Assembly: GCA_965601475.1 (NCBI GenBank) | Contig: OZ271832.1 | Coordinates: 5,332,001-5,396,000, forward strand | DNA from: JAWPMT01 sp965601475 | GTDB lineage: Bacteria > Bacteroidota > Bacteroidia > Cytophagales > Cyclobacteriaceae | Length of the DNA: 64,000 nucleotides | Direction of reading: 5' to 3' | Position numbers and translations under genes: made by a program | Notes under the pieces: model-generated | The model's database searches: none | Told to the model about the DNA's origin: nothing | What the model saw: only the letters and a program-made list of their open reading frames with translations | Shown: positions 34,620-43,157 of the stretch, one piece after another | How the letters are laid out: every line of letters begins with the position of its first letter | How positions within the stretch are numbered: the first letter of the stretch is position 1

Positions 34620-36731
34620 ATGGCCAATTCCATCTATGTGACCACAGCAGAACCGCATTGCGGGAAGTCGCTGGTCTGCCTGGGCATTATGGACTATATG
34701 CTCAAGAAAACACCTCGAGTTACCCTCTTCCGACCCATCATTACGGCTGGCTCGGGTCAGAGGGACAAAAACATTGAGCTCATGCTGGAGTATTTTCAGC
34801 TGAATCAAACCTATGATGAGGCCTTCGCATTTCACTTGCAGGAAGCGCAAAAACTCATTTCACTTGGCAAAACCGATGCACTGCTTGATGGCGTAATTCA
34901 AAAGTACAAGCGCCTTGAAAAGAGAAGTGATTTTGTCCTTTGTGAGGGTACCGATTTTCTTTCTGAGGGAAGCGCTTTCGAGTTTGGTGTGAATGTGCAA
35001 ATTGCCAAGGAATTGGGGAGCTCCGTCATTGTCATTGGAAGGGGCGATCTGGGTCGATCTGTCGAAGATATGCTGAGTCCTATCCAGCTGGCCATTGAAA
35101 ACTTCCACGAGGAGGACTATGACGTTGTTGGTGCCATTGTCAACAGAGCGGATATGGCTAAGCGGGATGATGTGCTCTCTGCCATGAAAGCCCAGCTACC
35201 CTCAAGCAATTTGCTACTGTCGATGATTCCTGACAACCAGTTATTGAAGAGTCCAACGATCAGAGAAATTGTGTTTCATCTGGATGCTGAGATCCTATAT
35301 GGTGAAGATCTGCTGGAGAATCAAGTTTACAGGTATTCCGTAGCTGCCATGCAATTGCCTAACTTCCTCAATTCCATCACTGATCGCGCCTTGGTCATCA
35401 CGCCAGGAGACAGAGGGGATATTGCCTTGGGTACTCTGGAGGCTCATATCTCTAAGAATTATCCGAAAATAGCCGGCTTGATATTGACGGGTGGTCTAAA
35501 ACCACCACCTTCTATTCTGAGGCTTTTGGATGGCTTGCCGCACAGTATTCCCATACTGGCAGTTAAACAAAACACCTTTGAGACAGCTACACAACTGGAC
35601 CATATCAATTCCTATATCACGCCAGACAACAAATTGAAGATCAATGAAAGTCTTAGACTGTTTGAAGCGCATGTTGACCCGCAGCAGTTGGAGGAAAAAA
35701 CAAGTATTGTGGTGGCCCATGGCATGACGCCAAGGATGTTTCAGTATACCCTCACTCAAAAGGCAAAGGCAGACAAGCAACATATTGTCCTCCCTGAAGC
35801 CGAAGATGATCGCATCCTCAAGGCGGCGGAGTACCTCATCGGCCAGGGCATTGTTAGGGTTTCGTTGTTGGGCAATCCCATGGAGATTGAAAAAAGCATC
35901 AACCGATTGGGACTCAGCCTGGGTCATGAGGATGTGCAGATCATTGATCCGCTGGTTCATCCGAAGTTCGAAGAATATGCGCAGACTTTCTTTGAGTTGC
36001 GCAAGGAGAAAGGTATCACCATGGAGATGGCTTATGATGTGATCAGCGATCGCTCCTACTTTGCTACGATGATGGTATACAAGGGAGATGCGGATGGTAT
36101 GGTATCGGGGGCCATTCATACCACCCAACACACCATCAGGCCTGCCTTGCAGTTTGTGAAGACCAAGCCCGAGTTTTCCATTGTCTCCTCAGTATTCTTC
36201 ATGTGCCTGGATGATCGGGTCCTGGTATATGGCGATTGTGCTGTGAACCCGAACCCTAATGCAAATGAATTGGCGGAAATCGCCATTTCTTCAGCGGATA
36301 CGGCTGCGGCCTTTGAGATCGACCCGAAAGTGGCAATGCTATCCTACTCATCCGGCGAATCCGGGAAAGGCGCGGATGTCGAGAAGGTCCGTGAGGCGAC
36401 GGCCCTGATCCGTGAAAGAAGACCTGACCTGAAAGTGGAAGGACCTATTCAATATGATGCGGCTGTCGACCCTAAGGTTGGCGCAAAGAAAGTCCCTGGT
36501 TCAGAGGTTGCAGGAAAAGCTTCTGTACTGATATTCCCCGACCTTAACACTGGAAACAACACCTACAAGGCGGTGCAACGAGAAACGGGAGCCGTTGCCA
36601 TTGGACCTGTATTGCAGGGGTTGAACAAACCTGTCAACGATTTGAGCAGGGGTTGTACCGTCACCGATATCATCAATACGGTGATTATTACAGCTATACA
36701 AGCGCAAGAACCTGAACTCGTACCGGTATGA
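34620..36731 (+). CDS. pta: Phosphate acetyltransferase, long form with N-terminal P-loop/DRTGG part
   Basis: Converts acetyl-CoA plus phosphate to acetyl phosphate and CoA, the first step of ATP-yielding acetate formation (reversible for acetate uptake). The 703 residues match the long Pta type: an N-terminal BioD-like P-loop domain (YVTTAEPHCGKSLVCLGIMD), a middle DRTGG-type regulatory domain (about 215-330), and the C-terminal catalytic domain with KADKQHIVLPEAEDDRIL, DGMVSGAIHTTQHTIRPA, MLSYSSGESGKGADVEKV and LIFPDLNTGNNTYKAVQR. Its stop overlaps the ackA start by four bases, so the two are coupled. Confidence 0.96.
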   Translation: MANSIYVTTAEPHCGKSLVCLGIMDYMLKKTPRVTLFRPIITAGSGQRDKNIELMLEYFQLNQTYDEAFAFHLQEAQKLISLGKTDALLDGVIQKYKRLEKRSDFVLCEGTDFLSEGSAFEFGVNVQIAKELGSSVIVIGRGDLGRSVEDMLSPIQLAIENFHEEDYDVVGAIVNRADMAKRDDVLSAMKAQLPSSNLLLSMIPDNQLLKSPTIREIVFHLDAEILYGEDLLENQVYRYSVAAMQLPNFLNSITDRALVITPGDRGDIALGTLEAHISKNYPKIAGLILTGGLKPPPSILRLLDGLPHSIPILAVKQNTFETATQLDHINSYITPDNKLKINESLRLFEAHVDPQQLEEKTSIVVAHGMTPRMFQYTLTQKAKADKQHIVLPEAEDDRILKAAEYLIGQGIVRVSLLGNPMEIEKSINRLGLSLGHEDVQIIDPLVHPKFEEYAQTFFELRKEKGITMEMAYDVISDRSYFATMMVYKGDADGMVSGAIHTTQHTIRPALQFVKTKPEFSIVSSVFFMCLDDRVLVYGDCAVNPNPNANELAEIAISSADTAAAFEIDPKVAMLSYSSGESGKGADVEKVREATALIRERRPDLKVEGPIQYDAAVDPKVGAKKVPGSEVAGKASVLIFPDLNTGNNTYKAVQRETGAVAIGPVLQGLNKPVNDLSRGCTVTDIINTVIITAIQAQEPELVPV

Positions 36732-37936
36732 AAAAAGTCTTAGTACTCAATGCCGGGAGCTCGTCGATCAAGTACCAGCTCTTTGAAATGCCTGCCGCTC
36801 GCGTACTTGCCAGGGGTATGGTAGAAAAGATAGGAGAGGAGGGTAGCCAACTCAAGCACGAAGTTCGGAACGCTGAAGGTTCGTTCGATTCGCAGAAGGA
36901 GATTCTCGACATTCCCGACCATCATGCCAGCTTAAAGCTGATAGCCGATCGATTGACCCATGGAGAAGCAGAACAACTGCTCATTGAAGCAGTCGGGCAC
37001 CGTGTGGTTCACGGCGGCGAGAAATTCAGCCAGCCCACATTGGTCGATGAAAAAATCCTGAATGAGTTGAAGGCCATTTCGCATTTGGCGCCCTTGCACA
37101 ACCCTGCCAATCTGCTCGGGATCGAAGTAGCACATCGCATTTTTCCAGAGGTGCCACAGGTGGCCGTCTTTGACACCGCATTTCACCAATCTATTCCTGA
37201 GGCGGCATACCGCTATGCCCTTCCCAATCACCTCTATCATGAGCATGGGATACGTGTATATGGATTTCATGGGACTTCACACGCCTTTGTCGCCAGGGAG
37301 GCGGCAAATTTCCTGGGTAGAGAATATGAGGACTTCAATGCGATAACGCTTCATTTGGGCAATGGGTGTAGTATGGCTGCCATCCGAGGTGGACAGAGTG
37401 TAGACACGACCATGGGGCTCACGCCATTGGCGGGATTGATGATGGGAACCCGAAGCGGCGACATCGACCCTTCGTTGATTTTTTTCATGCACAACCACCT
37501 CAATATGTCCCTGAAGGACATCGACAGGGTTCTTAATAAGGAATCCGGCTTGAAGGGAGTGGCAGGGGAGCAGGATCTCCGGAATATTGTACTGCGCCAT
37601 GAAAGTGGAGATGTTGAGGCGACACTTGCTATCGAAATGTATGTCTACCGGATTCGCAAATACCTCGGCGCGTATCTGGCCGTTTTGGGGCCTACAGATG
37701 CAATCATCTTCACGGGTGGCGTGGGCGAGAACAGCGCCCTTATCCGGCAAAAGGTGTGTCAAGACCTGGAGCATATTGGCCTCAAATTGGATGATAGCCA
37801 TAATCAGCGTCCAGAAGGTGGTGCCTGTGCAATCAATGCGCACGAAAGTCGAGTAAAGGTACTGGTGGTACCAACAAATGAGGAGTTGGAAATTGCCAGA
37901 CAGTCGTTGACGCTGCTGGAAGCAGCCACCTGGTGA
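36728..37936 (+). CDS. ackA: Acetate kinase
   Basis: Transfers phosphate from acetyl phosphate to ADP, giving acetate and ATP. 402 residues, normal length. Signature blocks: VLNAGSSSIKYQLFEM at the N-terminus (phosphate-binding), AVFDTAFHQSIPE, RVYGFHGTSHAFV, LHLGNGCSMAAI with DTTMGLTPLAGLMMGTRSGD, and IIFTGGVGENSALIRQ. ATGA overlap with pta shows translational coupling. The following hydrogenase operon is on the same strand 69 bp downstream, behind a weak hairpin. Confidence 0.97.
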   Translation: MKKVLVLNAGSSSIKYQLFEMPAARVLARGMVEKIGEEGSQLKHEVRNAEGSFDSQKEILDIPDHHASLKLIADRLTHGEAEQLLIEAVGHRVVHGGEKFSQPTLVDEKILNELKAISHLAPLHNPANLLGIEVAHRIFPEVPQVAVFDTAFHQSIPEAAYRYALPNHLYHEHGIRVYGFHGTSHAFVAREAANFLGREYEDFNAITLHLGNGCSMAAIRGGQSVDTTMGLTPLAGLMMGTRSGDIDPSLIFFMHNHLNMSLKDIDRVLNKESGLKGVAGEQDLRNIVLRHESGDVEATLAIEMYVYRIRKYLGAYLAVLGPTDAIIFTGGVGENSALIRQKVCQDLEHIGLKLDDSHNQRPEGGACAINAHESRVKVLVVPTNEELEIARQSLTLLEAATW

Positions 37937-37940
37937 ATCG

Positions 37941-37961
37941 CTGAAATAGGTTTCAGTTTTT
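37941..37961 (+). terminator. Weak hairpin with T-run after ackA
   Basis: Six-base stem CTGAAA/TTTCAG with a 4-base loop, then five T residues (37957-37961), starting 5 bases after the ackA stop. The stem is short and AT-rich, so it could attenuate rather than fully stop transcription into the hydrogenase operon. Confidence 0.4.
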
Positions 37962-37982
37962 GAAATGACATGTATCAGGATT

Positions 37983-37999
37983 TGACCTAGTTCTGGTCA
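37983..37999. promoter_or_regulatory. Inverted repeat TGACC-N7-GGTCA before the hydrogenase operon
   Basis: Perfect five-base half-sites around TAGTTCT, ending six bases before the hydB start codon. Position and symmetry suit an operator for a dimeric regulator. The operon encodes a cyclic-nucleotide-type sensor protein, but that protein has no DNA-binding domain, so the binder would be another protein. The half-sites recur upstream of hutU. Confidence 0.4.
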
Positions 38000-38005
38000 T
38001 GTCGA

Positions 38006-39181
38006 ATGTTGGCCGGAATGCCGACTTTCCAGCATCTAATCCTGGCCTTAGAAGAGGTGCCTGAAACCAAAATACGATATCGAATTGACCATTCTGCGCT
38101 AGCTGCGTTGTTTGACCAGCTGGCATCGGAAGGTTACGAACAAATCGGTCCTGTAGCAAGGGATGGCGCGATCATGCTCGATACGCTCGGCAGCTTCGAC
38201 GAACTCGCCAGGGGCTTTTACGATAAGCAGGACCGCGGCAGCTATCAACTCATTGATTCCGCCGATGGTAGTTTTTTTCATTACACCCTGGGACCCCAGT
38301 CGTTTAAGCAATTTCTTCACCCACCGCGCCGGCAATTGTGGACTGCTACCAGAAACAAGCGATCTTTTAGTGTGAAAGAAGGCCCTACGCCGCCGCCTAT
38401 GGTTTTCTGGGGCGTCCGCAATTGCGACCTTGCGGCCATTCGAATCCTGGATAGGGTCTTTCTGGAGGGAGCCACACCGAATGCATGGTACCAGGAAGCT
38501 CGGGAGAAATTGTTTATTGTTTCTGTGGCCTGTAGCCACCCTTCCCAAACATGTTTTTGCACCAGCAATGGCTCAGGGCCAAGTCCGCAGGAGGCCTTTG
38601 ACATGAATTTGATGGAGGTTAAGGATGAAGGAGAACACTACCTGACCTTAGAAACAGGTTCTGCGCATGCTGAGGCTCTGGTAAGAAAACTGAATTTACC
38701 ACAAGCCACCGCCCAGGAAATCCAACAAGCCGAAGAGCGGATAGCGCTAGCAGTGGAAGGGATGGAGATCAGACCCCAAATGAAGGATGCCGAGGCTATT
38801 TTGAAGAAAAACCTGGAAAATCCACAATGGGACGAAATAGCCCAAAGGTGTCTGAGTTGTGCTAATTGCACCATGGTTTGCCCCACCTGCTTCTGCACAA
38901 GCACTGAGGATGTCGACGACCTCTCCGGAGATCATACCGAGCGTTGGTTACGCTGGGATAGCTGTTTCAATGGGGAGTTTTCTTACATCCATGGTGGTGT
39001 CATTCGTGATTCGACAAAAGCAAGGTACAGGCAGTGGATGACGCACAAGCTGGCCCATTGGCACGACCAGTTTGGGAGCTCAGGTTGTGTGGGATGTGGA
39101 CGATGTATTAGCTGGTGCCCAGTAGGTATTGATATTACGGAGGAGTTACAGAAAATGAGCTCAACGCCTTCGAACGGATAG
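38006..39181 (+). CDS. hydB: [NiFe] hydrogenase (group 3b-type) beta subunit, 4Fe-4S protein
   Basis: Electron-transfer subunit of a soluble NAD(P)-linked hydrogenase/sulfhydrogenase. 391 residues; an N-terminal domain typical of the sulfhydrogenase beta family (FWGVRNCDLAAIRILDRVFL, SVACSHPSQTCFC) and C-terminal dicluster ferredoxin motifs RCLSCANCTMVCPTCFC and SGCVGCGRCISWCPVG, each able to ligate a [4Fe-4S] cluster. The gene order that follows (B, G, D, A) is that of Pyrococcus-type soluble hydrogenase I, with one extra gene inserted. ATG 38006 is used; a second Met four codons on is possible. Cytoplasmic. Confidence 0.9.
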   Translation: MLAGMPTFQHLILALEEVPETKIRYRIDHSALAALFDQLASEGYEQIGPVARDGAIMLDTLGSFDELARGFYDKQDRGSYQLIDSADGSFFHYTLGPQSFKQFLHPPRRQLWTATRNKRSFSVKEGPTPPPMVFWGVRNCDLAAIRILDRVFLEGATPNAWYQEAREKLFIVSVACSHPSQTCFCTSNGSGPSPQEAFDMNLMEVKDEGEHYLTLETGSAHAEALVRKLNLPQATAQEIQQAEERIALAVEGMEIRPQMKDAEAILKKNLENPQWDEIAQRCLSCANCTMVCPTCFCTSTEDVDDLSGDHTERWLRWDSCFNGEFSYIHGGVIRDSTKARYRQWMTHKLAHWHDQFGSSGCVGCGRCISWCPVGIDITEELQKMSSTPSNG

Positions 39182-39203
39182 GAAACCATAAACCCTAAAG
39201 CTG

Positions 39204-39671
39204 ATGAAACCGAAATCCATTAAAGACATCTTGCAGGAACTCAACTTTTTTGAGGATATGTCTCAGGACAAGTTGGAGTTTCTGGCAGGGTGTGGTCAAA
39301 ATATGCACTTTGTACCCAATGAATACCTGGGCAAAGAGAATGACACAGTGAAGTATTTGTATGTTATCAAGAGAGGACAGGTAGCGCTGGAGATTAACCA
39401 TCCGGTAAAAGGATCCATGATGATCCGTACCCTTGGAGAAGGGGAAATAGTAGGGTTCAATTGGATCATACCTCCTTATCGATTTCAGGCCAATGTGAAA
39501 GCCCTTGGCCAGACTTCTGTAGTAGCGCTGGATGCAGGATGTGTGCGAAAGAAATGTGAAGAGGATCCTGAACTGGGCTATTTCCTGATGAAGCGCTCAG
39601 CAGCGGTTGTCAACGCAAGATTAATGGATACCAGAATGCAACTATTGGATGTCTACCGCGAAAGAATCTGA
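39204..39671 (+). CDS. Stand-alone cyclic-nucleotide-binding (Crp/Fnr-type sensor) domain protein
   Basis: 155 residues forming only the cNMP-binding beta-barrel: FFEDMSQDKLEFLAGCGQNM, LYVIKRGQVALEI, and a region MIRTLGEGEIVGFNWIIPP at the place of the phosphate-binding cassette, which lacks the usual Arg of true cAMP binders. The Crp-type C-terminal helix-turn-helix is absent, so it should not bind DNA. Three Cys residues are present. It lies inside the hydrogenase operon, overlapping hydG by 23 bp; related proteins occur with group 3b enzymes. It may tune hydrogenase activity by sensing a ligand or redox state (inference). Confidence 0.85.
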   Translation: MKPKSIKDILQELNFFEDMSQDKLEFLAGCGQNMHFVPNEYLGKENDTVKYLYVIKRGQVALEINHPVKGSMMIRTLGEGEIVGFNWIIPPYRFQANVKALGQTSVVALDAGCVRKKCEEDPELGYFLMKRSAAVVNARLMDTRMQLLDVYRERI

Positions 39672-40524
39672 TATCGCCACCCCAATGCCGATTACAGGTC
39701 CCAACATTTGGGAGCCAATCCCTTATCGTGTTGTAGACCGGAAACTGGAAAGTGATAAGCTCATCACCCTGGAAATGGAGCCGTCGGGTCCGCAGGCGAT
39801 CGCGCCCATAGAACCAGGTCAGTTCAATATGCTATATGTATTCGGCGTTGGAGAAGTACCCATTTCAGTGAGTAGTATCGCTGTCGAACATCCGACGATC
39901 GTACACACCATTCAGGATGTTGGGCCGGTTTCCAAGGCCATTTTTGAACGATCAGGCAAGGAAGAAATTGGGGTGAGGGGACCATTTGGGACCATTTGGC
40001 CCATAGAAAAGGCTTACAACAAAGACGTGCTGATCATTGCTGGGGGTGTAGGGCTTTGTCCGCTGAGGCCGGTCATAGAGTACCTGCTTGCCGAAAGGCA
40101 TCAAATTGGGGAACTGAACATCCTCTATGGTGCCAGGGATCCGGATAATATTATTTTCCACCCTGATATCATCTCCTGGCAGTCAGATCCTCAAAACAAC
40201 TTCCTGGTCACTGTGGATCACGCCTTTTCTCGTTGGCATGGCAACGTCGGGGTAGTGACAAGACTGATCCCGAAAGCTCGTTTTGATCCAAACAATACCG
40301 TTGTCTTTGTATGCGGCCCCGAGGTGATGATGCGATTTGCCATTTATGCCTGCCGGGATGCAGGTATTGACAAGAACGACATTTATCTTTCCATGGAAAG
40401 GAACATGAAGTGTGCCATCGGTTGGTGTGGCCACTGCCAGTACGGACCGCACTTTCTTTGCAAAGACGGAGCCGTTTTTGACTACCCTGCGATTCAGCAT
40501 TACCTCAACGTACAGGACCTATGA
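39649..40524 (+). CDS. hydG: [NiFe] hydrogenase gamma subunit, FAD/NAD(P)-binding
   Basis: Diaphorase subunit linking the hydrogenase to NAD(P)(H). 291 residues: an FAD-binding beta-barrel (EPGQFNMLYVFGVGEVPISV), then an NAD(P)-binding Rossmann part (VLIIAGGVGLCPLRPVIEYL, LYGARDPDNIIF, VVFVCGPEVMMRFAIYACRD) and a C-terminal [2Fe-2S] ligand set MKCAIGWCGHCQYGPHFLC, as in ferredoxin-NADP reductase relatives such as PyrK and SudB/HydG. The start ATG 39649 lies within the end of the preceding gene; the next gene overlaps by four bases. Confidence 0.92.
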   Translation: MSTAKESDIATPMPITGPNIWEPIPYRVVDRKLESDKLITLEMEPSGPQAIAPIEPGQFNMLYVFGVGEVPISVSSIAVEHPTIVHTIQDVGPVSKAIFERSGKEEIGVRGPFGTIWPIEKAYNKDVLIIAGGVGLCPLRPVIEYLLAERHQIGELNILYGARDPDNIIFHPDIISWQSDPQNNFLVTVDHAFSRWHGNVGVVTRLIPKARFDPNNTVVFVCGPEVMMRFAIYACRDAGIDKNDIYLSMERNMKCAIGWCGHCQYGPHFLCKDGAVFDYPAIQHYLNVQDL

Positions 40525-41297
40525 AAGCGAAGAAGAAGAAGAAACTGGCCGTCTGGAAGTTTGCTTCCTGCGATGGGTGTCAGTTGAGTATCTTGGATTG
40601 TGAAGACGAACTGCTGACCCTGGCAGGTGCCATCACCATTGCCTACTTCCCGGAAGCAACCAAGTCTGTCATTGCAGGTCCCTACGATATCTCCTTGGTG
40701 GAAGGGTCAGTGACAACACCACATGACGCCATTCAGCTCCTGCGGATTCGCAAAAATTCAAAGCTGGTCATTAGCATAGGCGCCTGTGCTACTTCCGGAG
40801 GCATCCAGGCCTTGAGGAACTACACGCGCGTGTCCAAGTATGTGAAACAGGTCTATGCACATCCGGAATACATCCAAACCCTTGAGACTTCCACCCCCAT
40901 CAGTGACCATATCAATGTGGATTTCGAACTTCGTGGGTGCCCAGTCAATAAGTATCAATTGCTTGAGGTCCTGGCTTCTTTCCTCAATGGCAAGCGACCC
41001 AACACCCCTGACCATAGCGTCTGCCTGGAGTGCAAGCAACAAGGCAATGTCTGTGTGCTGGTAGCCAAGAACGTTCCTTGCCTGGGTCCTGTTACCCATG
41101 CCGGTTGTGGTGCCCTTTGTCCGAGCTACTACCGAGGTTGCTTCGGATGCTACGGTCCCAAGGAGAATCCCAACACAAAAGCACTGGCGAGCTATCTCTC
41201 GGATGAAGGACTAGCCGATGCTGACATCATGCGCCTATTCAGGGGCTTTAGCAGTGGATCCGAAGCATTTGCAACAGAAAGTAAGAACTATGAGTGA
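40521..41297 (+). CDS. hydD: [NiFe] hydrogenase small (delta) subunit
   Basis: Fe-S subunit that carries electrons from the active site. 258 residues with the proximal-cluster Cys pattern of the NADH:quinone oxidoreductase 20-kDa family (WKFASCDGCQLSILDCEDEL; VISIGACATSGG; ELRGCPVNKYQLLE) and a Cys-rich C-terminus (VCLECKQQGNVCVLVAKNVP, CLGPVTHAGCGALCPSYYRG, CFGCYGP) for two further clusters. The N-terminus is basic (KAKKKKKLAVWKFASC) with no twin-arginine export signal, which marks a cytoplasmic group 3 enzyme. It overlaps hydG by four bases and hydA by eight. Confidence 0.94.
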   Translation: MKAKKKKKLAVWKFASCDGCQLSILDCEDELLTLAGAITIAYFPEATKSVIAGPYDISLVEGSVTTPHDAIQLLRIRKNSKLVISIGACATSGGIQALRNYTRVSKYVKQVYAHPEYIQTLETSTPISDHINVDFELRGCPVNKYQLLEVLASFLNGKRPNTPDHSVCLECKQQGNVCVLVAKNVPCLGPVTHAGCGALCPSYYRGCFGCYGPKENPNTKALASYLSDEGLADADIMRLFRGFSSGSEAFATESKNYE

Positions 41298-42588
41298 CGA
41301 CAAAACCAGAACCATCAAGCTGGACTACATCGCCAGGGTGGAGGGGGAAGGCTCCTTTTACGTAAAAGTGAAAGACCGCAAGGTGGAGGCTTCCCAACTG
41401 AAGATCTTTGAACCTCCTCGTTTTTTTGAGGGATTTTTGGTGGGTCGTTCTTTTAAAGAGACACCGGACATCACCGCACGTATCTGTGGAATTTGCCCAG
41501 TTGCCTATCAAATGAGTTCGGTCCATGCCATGGAAAAGATTTGTGGATTTACACCACATCCAATGGTTGACCTCTTGCGACGAGTGCTGTATTGTGGTGA
41601 GTGGATTGAAAGTCATGCCCTACACACCTTCATGCTACACGTGCCTGATTTTCTGGGTTATCCCGATGCCATCACCATGGCCAAAGATCACAGGGATTGG
41701 GTAGAGAAAGCGTTGACCTTGAAAAAGGCTGGCAATAGCCTGGTCAACCAACTTGGGGGACGTGAAATACATCCTATTAACGTGAAGGTAGGTGGTTTCT
41801 ATCGCTATCCACAACCACGGGAATTCAAGTCGCTCCTTGAGCAACTGAAGCAAGGAAGGGACATTGCCGAGGCAGCAGCCAGATGGATGGCGGGATTAGA
41901 ATTCCCTGATTTCAACATGGATTACGAGTTTGTCGCCATGACTCACCCCGACGAGTATCCCATGAATCATGGTCGCCTCGTCTCCAACAAAGGGCTGGAC
42001 ATCGATGTGAGTGAATATGAGTCACATTTTCAGGAGGAGCATGTACCCTATAGCACCACCTTACATACTACACTTGACGAGGAAAAGATCATTTTCACGG
42101 GACCCCTGGCCCGCTTTAACCTGAACTTTGACCAATTGTCAGCAGCTACCAAGCAACTGGCACATGAGGTCAACCTGCAACCGGGCATTACCAACCCTTT
42201 CAAGAGCTTACTGGTCCGTATGGTGGAAACCTACTATGCCTGTGATGAAGCCATTCGATTGCTCAGTGCCTACCAATATCCTCAGGATATTCTGGATGAA
42301 GTCACGCCAGTGGCTGGAACTGGGGAGGCCGTTACCGAAGCACCGAGGGGGATTCTGTTCCATCGCTATTCCATTGATGATCAAGGTACCATTAAGAATG
42401 CCCGTATTGTGGCCCCTACGAGCCACAACCAGAAGGTAATGGAGCTGGATCTAAGGCATTTGGTAGAACAGAACCTGGATTTGAATGATACCTTGTTGAC
42501 TGAGCGATGCGAGACTTCCGTTCGAAACTACGATCCGTGCATCTCTTGTTCCACCCACTTCCTCAACGTCACCATTGACCGCGACTAA
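41290..42588 (+). CDS. hydA: [NiFe] hydrogenase large (alpha) subunit, catalytic
   Basis: Catalytic subunit holding the Ni-Fe centre. ATG 41290 is used (MSDDKTRTIKLDYIARVEGE); the frame is open to 41218 but that would overlap the small subunit by 80 bp. The L1 motif RICGIC (Cys66 and Cys69) and L2 motif DPCISCSTH (Cys417 and Cys420) supply the four Ni ligands. A nine-residue tail follows His423, the usual cleavage point for a maturation endopeptidase, which is the next gene. The RVEGEG start and overall length (432) match group 3b. It should catalyse reversible H2 oxidation coupled to NAD(P), possibly S0 reduction. Confidence 0.96.
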   Translation: MSDDKTRTIKLDYIARVEGEGSFYVKVKDRKVEASQLKIFEPPRFFEGFLVGRSFKETPDITARICGICPVAYQMSSVHAMEKICGFTPHPMVDLLRRVLYCGEWIESHALHTFMLHVPDFLGYPDAITMAKDHRDWVEKALTLKKAGNSLVNQLGGREIHPINVKVGGFYRYPQPREFKSLLEQLKQGRDIAEAAARWMAGLEFPDFNMDYEFVAMTHPDEYPMNHGRLVSNKGLDIDVSEYESHFQEEHVPYSTTLHTTLDEEKIIFTGPLARFNLNFDQLSAATKQLAHEVNLQPGITNPFKSLLVRMVETYYACDEAIRLLSAYQYPQDILDEVTPVAGTGEAVTEAPRGILFHRYSIDDQGTIKNARIVAPTSHNQKVMELDLRHLVEQNLDLNDTLLTERCETSVRNYDPCISCSTHFLNVTIDRD

Positions 42589-43036
42589 GACGTTGATCAT
42601 AGGCATTGGCAACACCCTGCGTGGAGACGATGCTTTGGGGATTACCCTGGTAAAAGAAATGATGGAAGAGGATTCCGGCATTGCCGATTATCATTTGGAA
42701 AGTGATGACCTCACTCGTCTACTGGACATATGGGTGAATCGTGAGGTGGTCCTCGTTGACGCCATTCAAAGCCGTGATTGTGACCCAGGGGAAATACTTG
42801 AAACACGTGACCTTACCCAGTGGCAAGAGGAGGCGTCGGTACACTGCAGTAGCCATAGCGTGAGTCTGAAGCAGGCAATGGATCTTGCGTCAATCCTGGA
42901 GAAGCGACCAGCTACTGTTTACTTCATTGGTTTGCAGGGAAAGCAATGGGAATTGGGGCAAGAACTTTCCATTCCGGTTAGAGACTCCTTTCCACTAGTG
43001 AAGCAACGCATAAGGGAATATCTTTCTGCCAGATAA
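42575..43036 (+). CDS. Hydrogenase maturation endopeptidase
   Basis: Cleaves the C-terminal peptide of the large subunit after nickel insertion. 153 residues of the HycI/HoxW/HybD type: LIIGIGNTLRGDDALGITLV at the N-terminus (Glu/Asp metal ligands of the family) and VVLVDAIQSRDCDPGEI in the middle. The start is a TTG at 42575 overlapping hydA by 14 bp; no in-frame ATG lies near the conserved start motif, so TTG is supported. Last gene of the hydrogenase run. Accessory genes hypA-F for nickel insertion are not in the window. Confidence 0.88.
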   Translation: MTATKTLIIGIGNTLRGDDALGITLVKEMMEEDSGIADYHLESDDLTRLLDIWVNREVVLVDAIQSRDCDPGEILETRDLTQWQEEASVHCSSHSVSLKQAMDLASILEKRPATVYFIGLQGKQWELGQELSIPVRDSFPLVKQRIREYLSAR

Positions 43037-43092
43037 CCGGCACCTATATAGTTCCTCTATAATGCTATGATTTATCAGTTGAAAAGGCCGGA

Positions 43093-43125
43093 TTAGTCAT
43101 GTTTTCAGAGTGGGGAAATGACTAA
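43093..43125. promoter_or_regulatory. Inverted repeat TTAGTCAT-N17-ATGACTAA upstream of ppdK
   Basis: Perfect eight-base arms with 17 bases between, ending 32 bases before the ppdK start. It has no T-run, so an operator for a dimeric regulator is more likely than a terminator of the hydrogenase operon. Confidence 0.4.
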
Positions 43126-43157
43126 AATCACTACCCACATTCATACCCCGAAATATC

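Noticed and set aside
41218..41290. Upstream extension of the hydrogenase large subunit
   Set aside because: It would overlap the small-subunit gene by 80 bp and add sequence not found in the family; ATG 41290 fits the conserved start.
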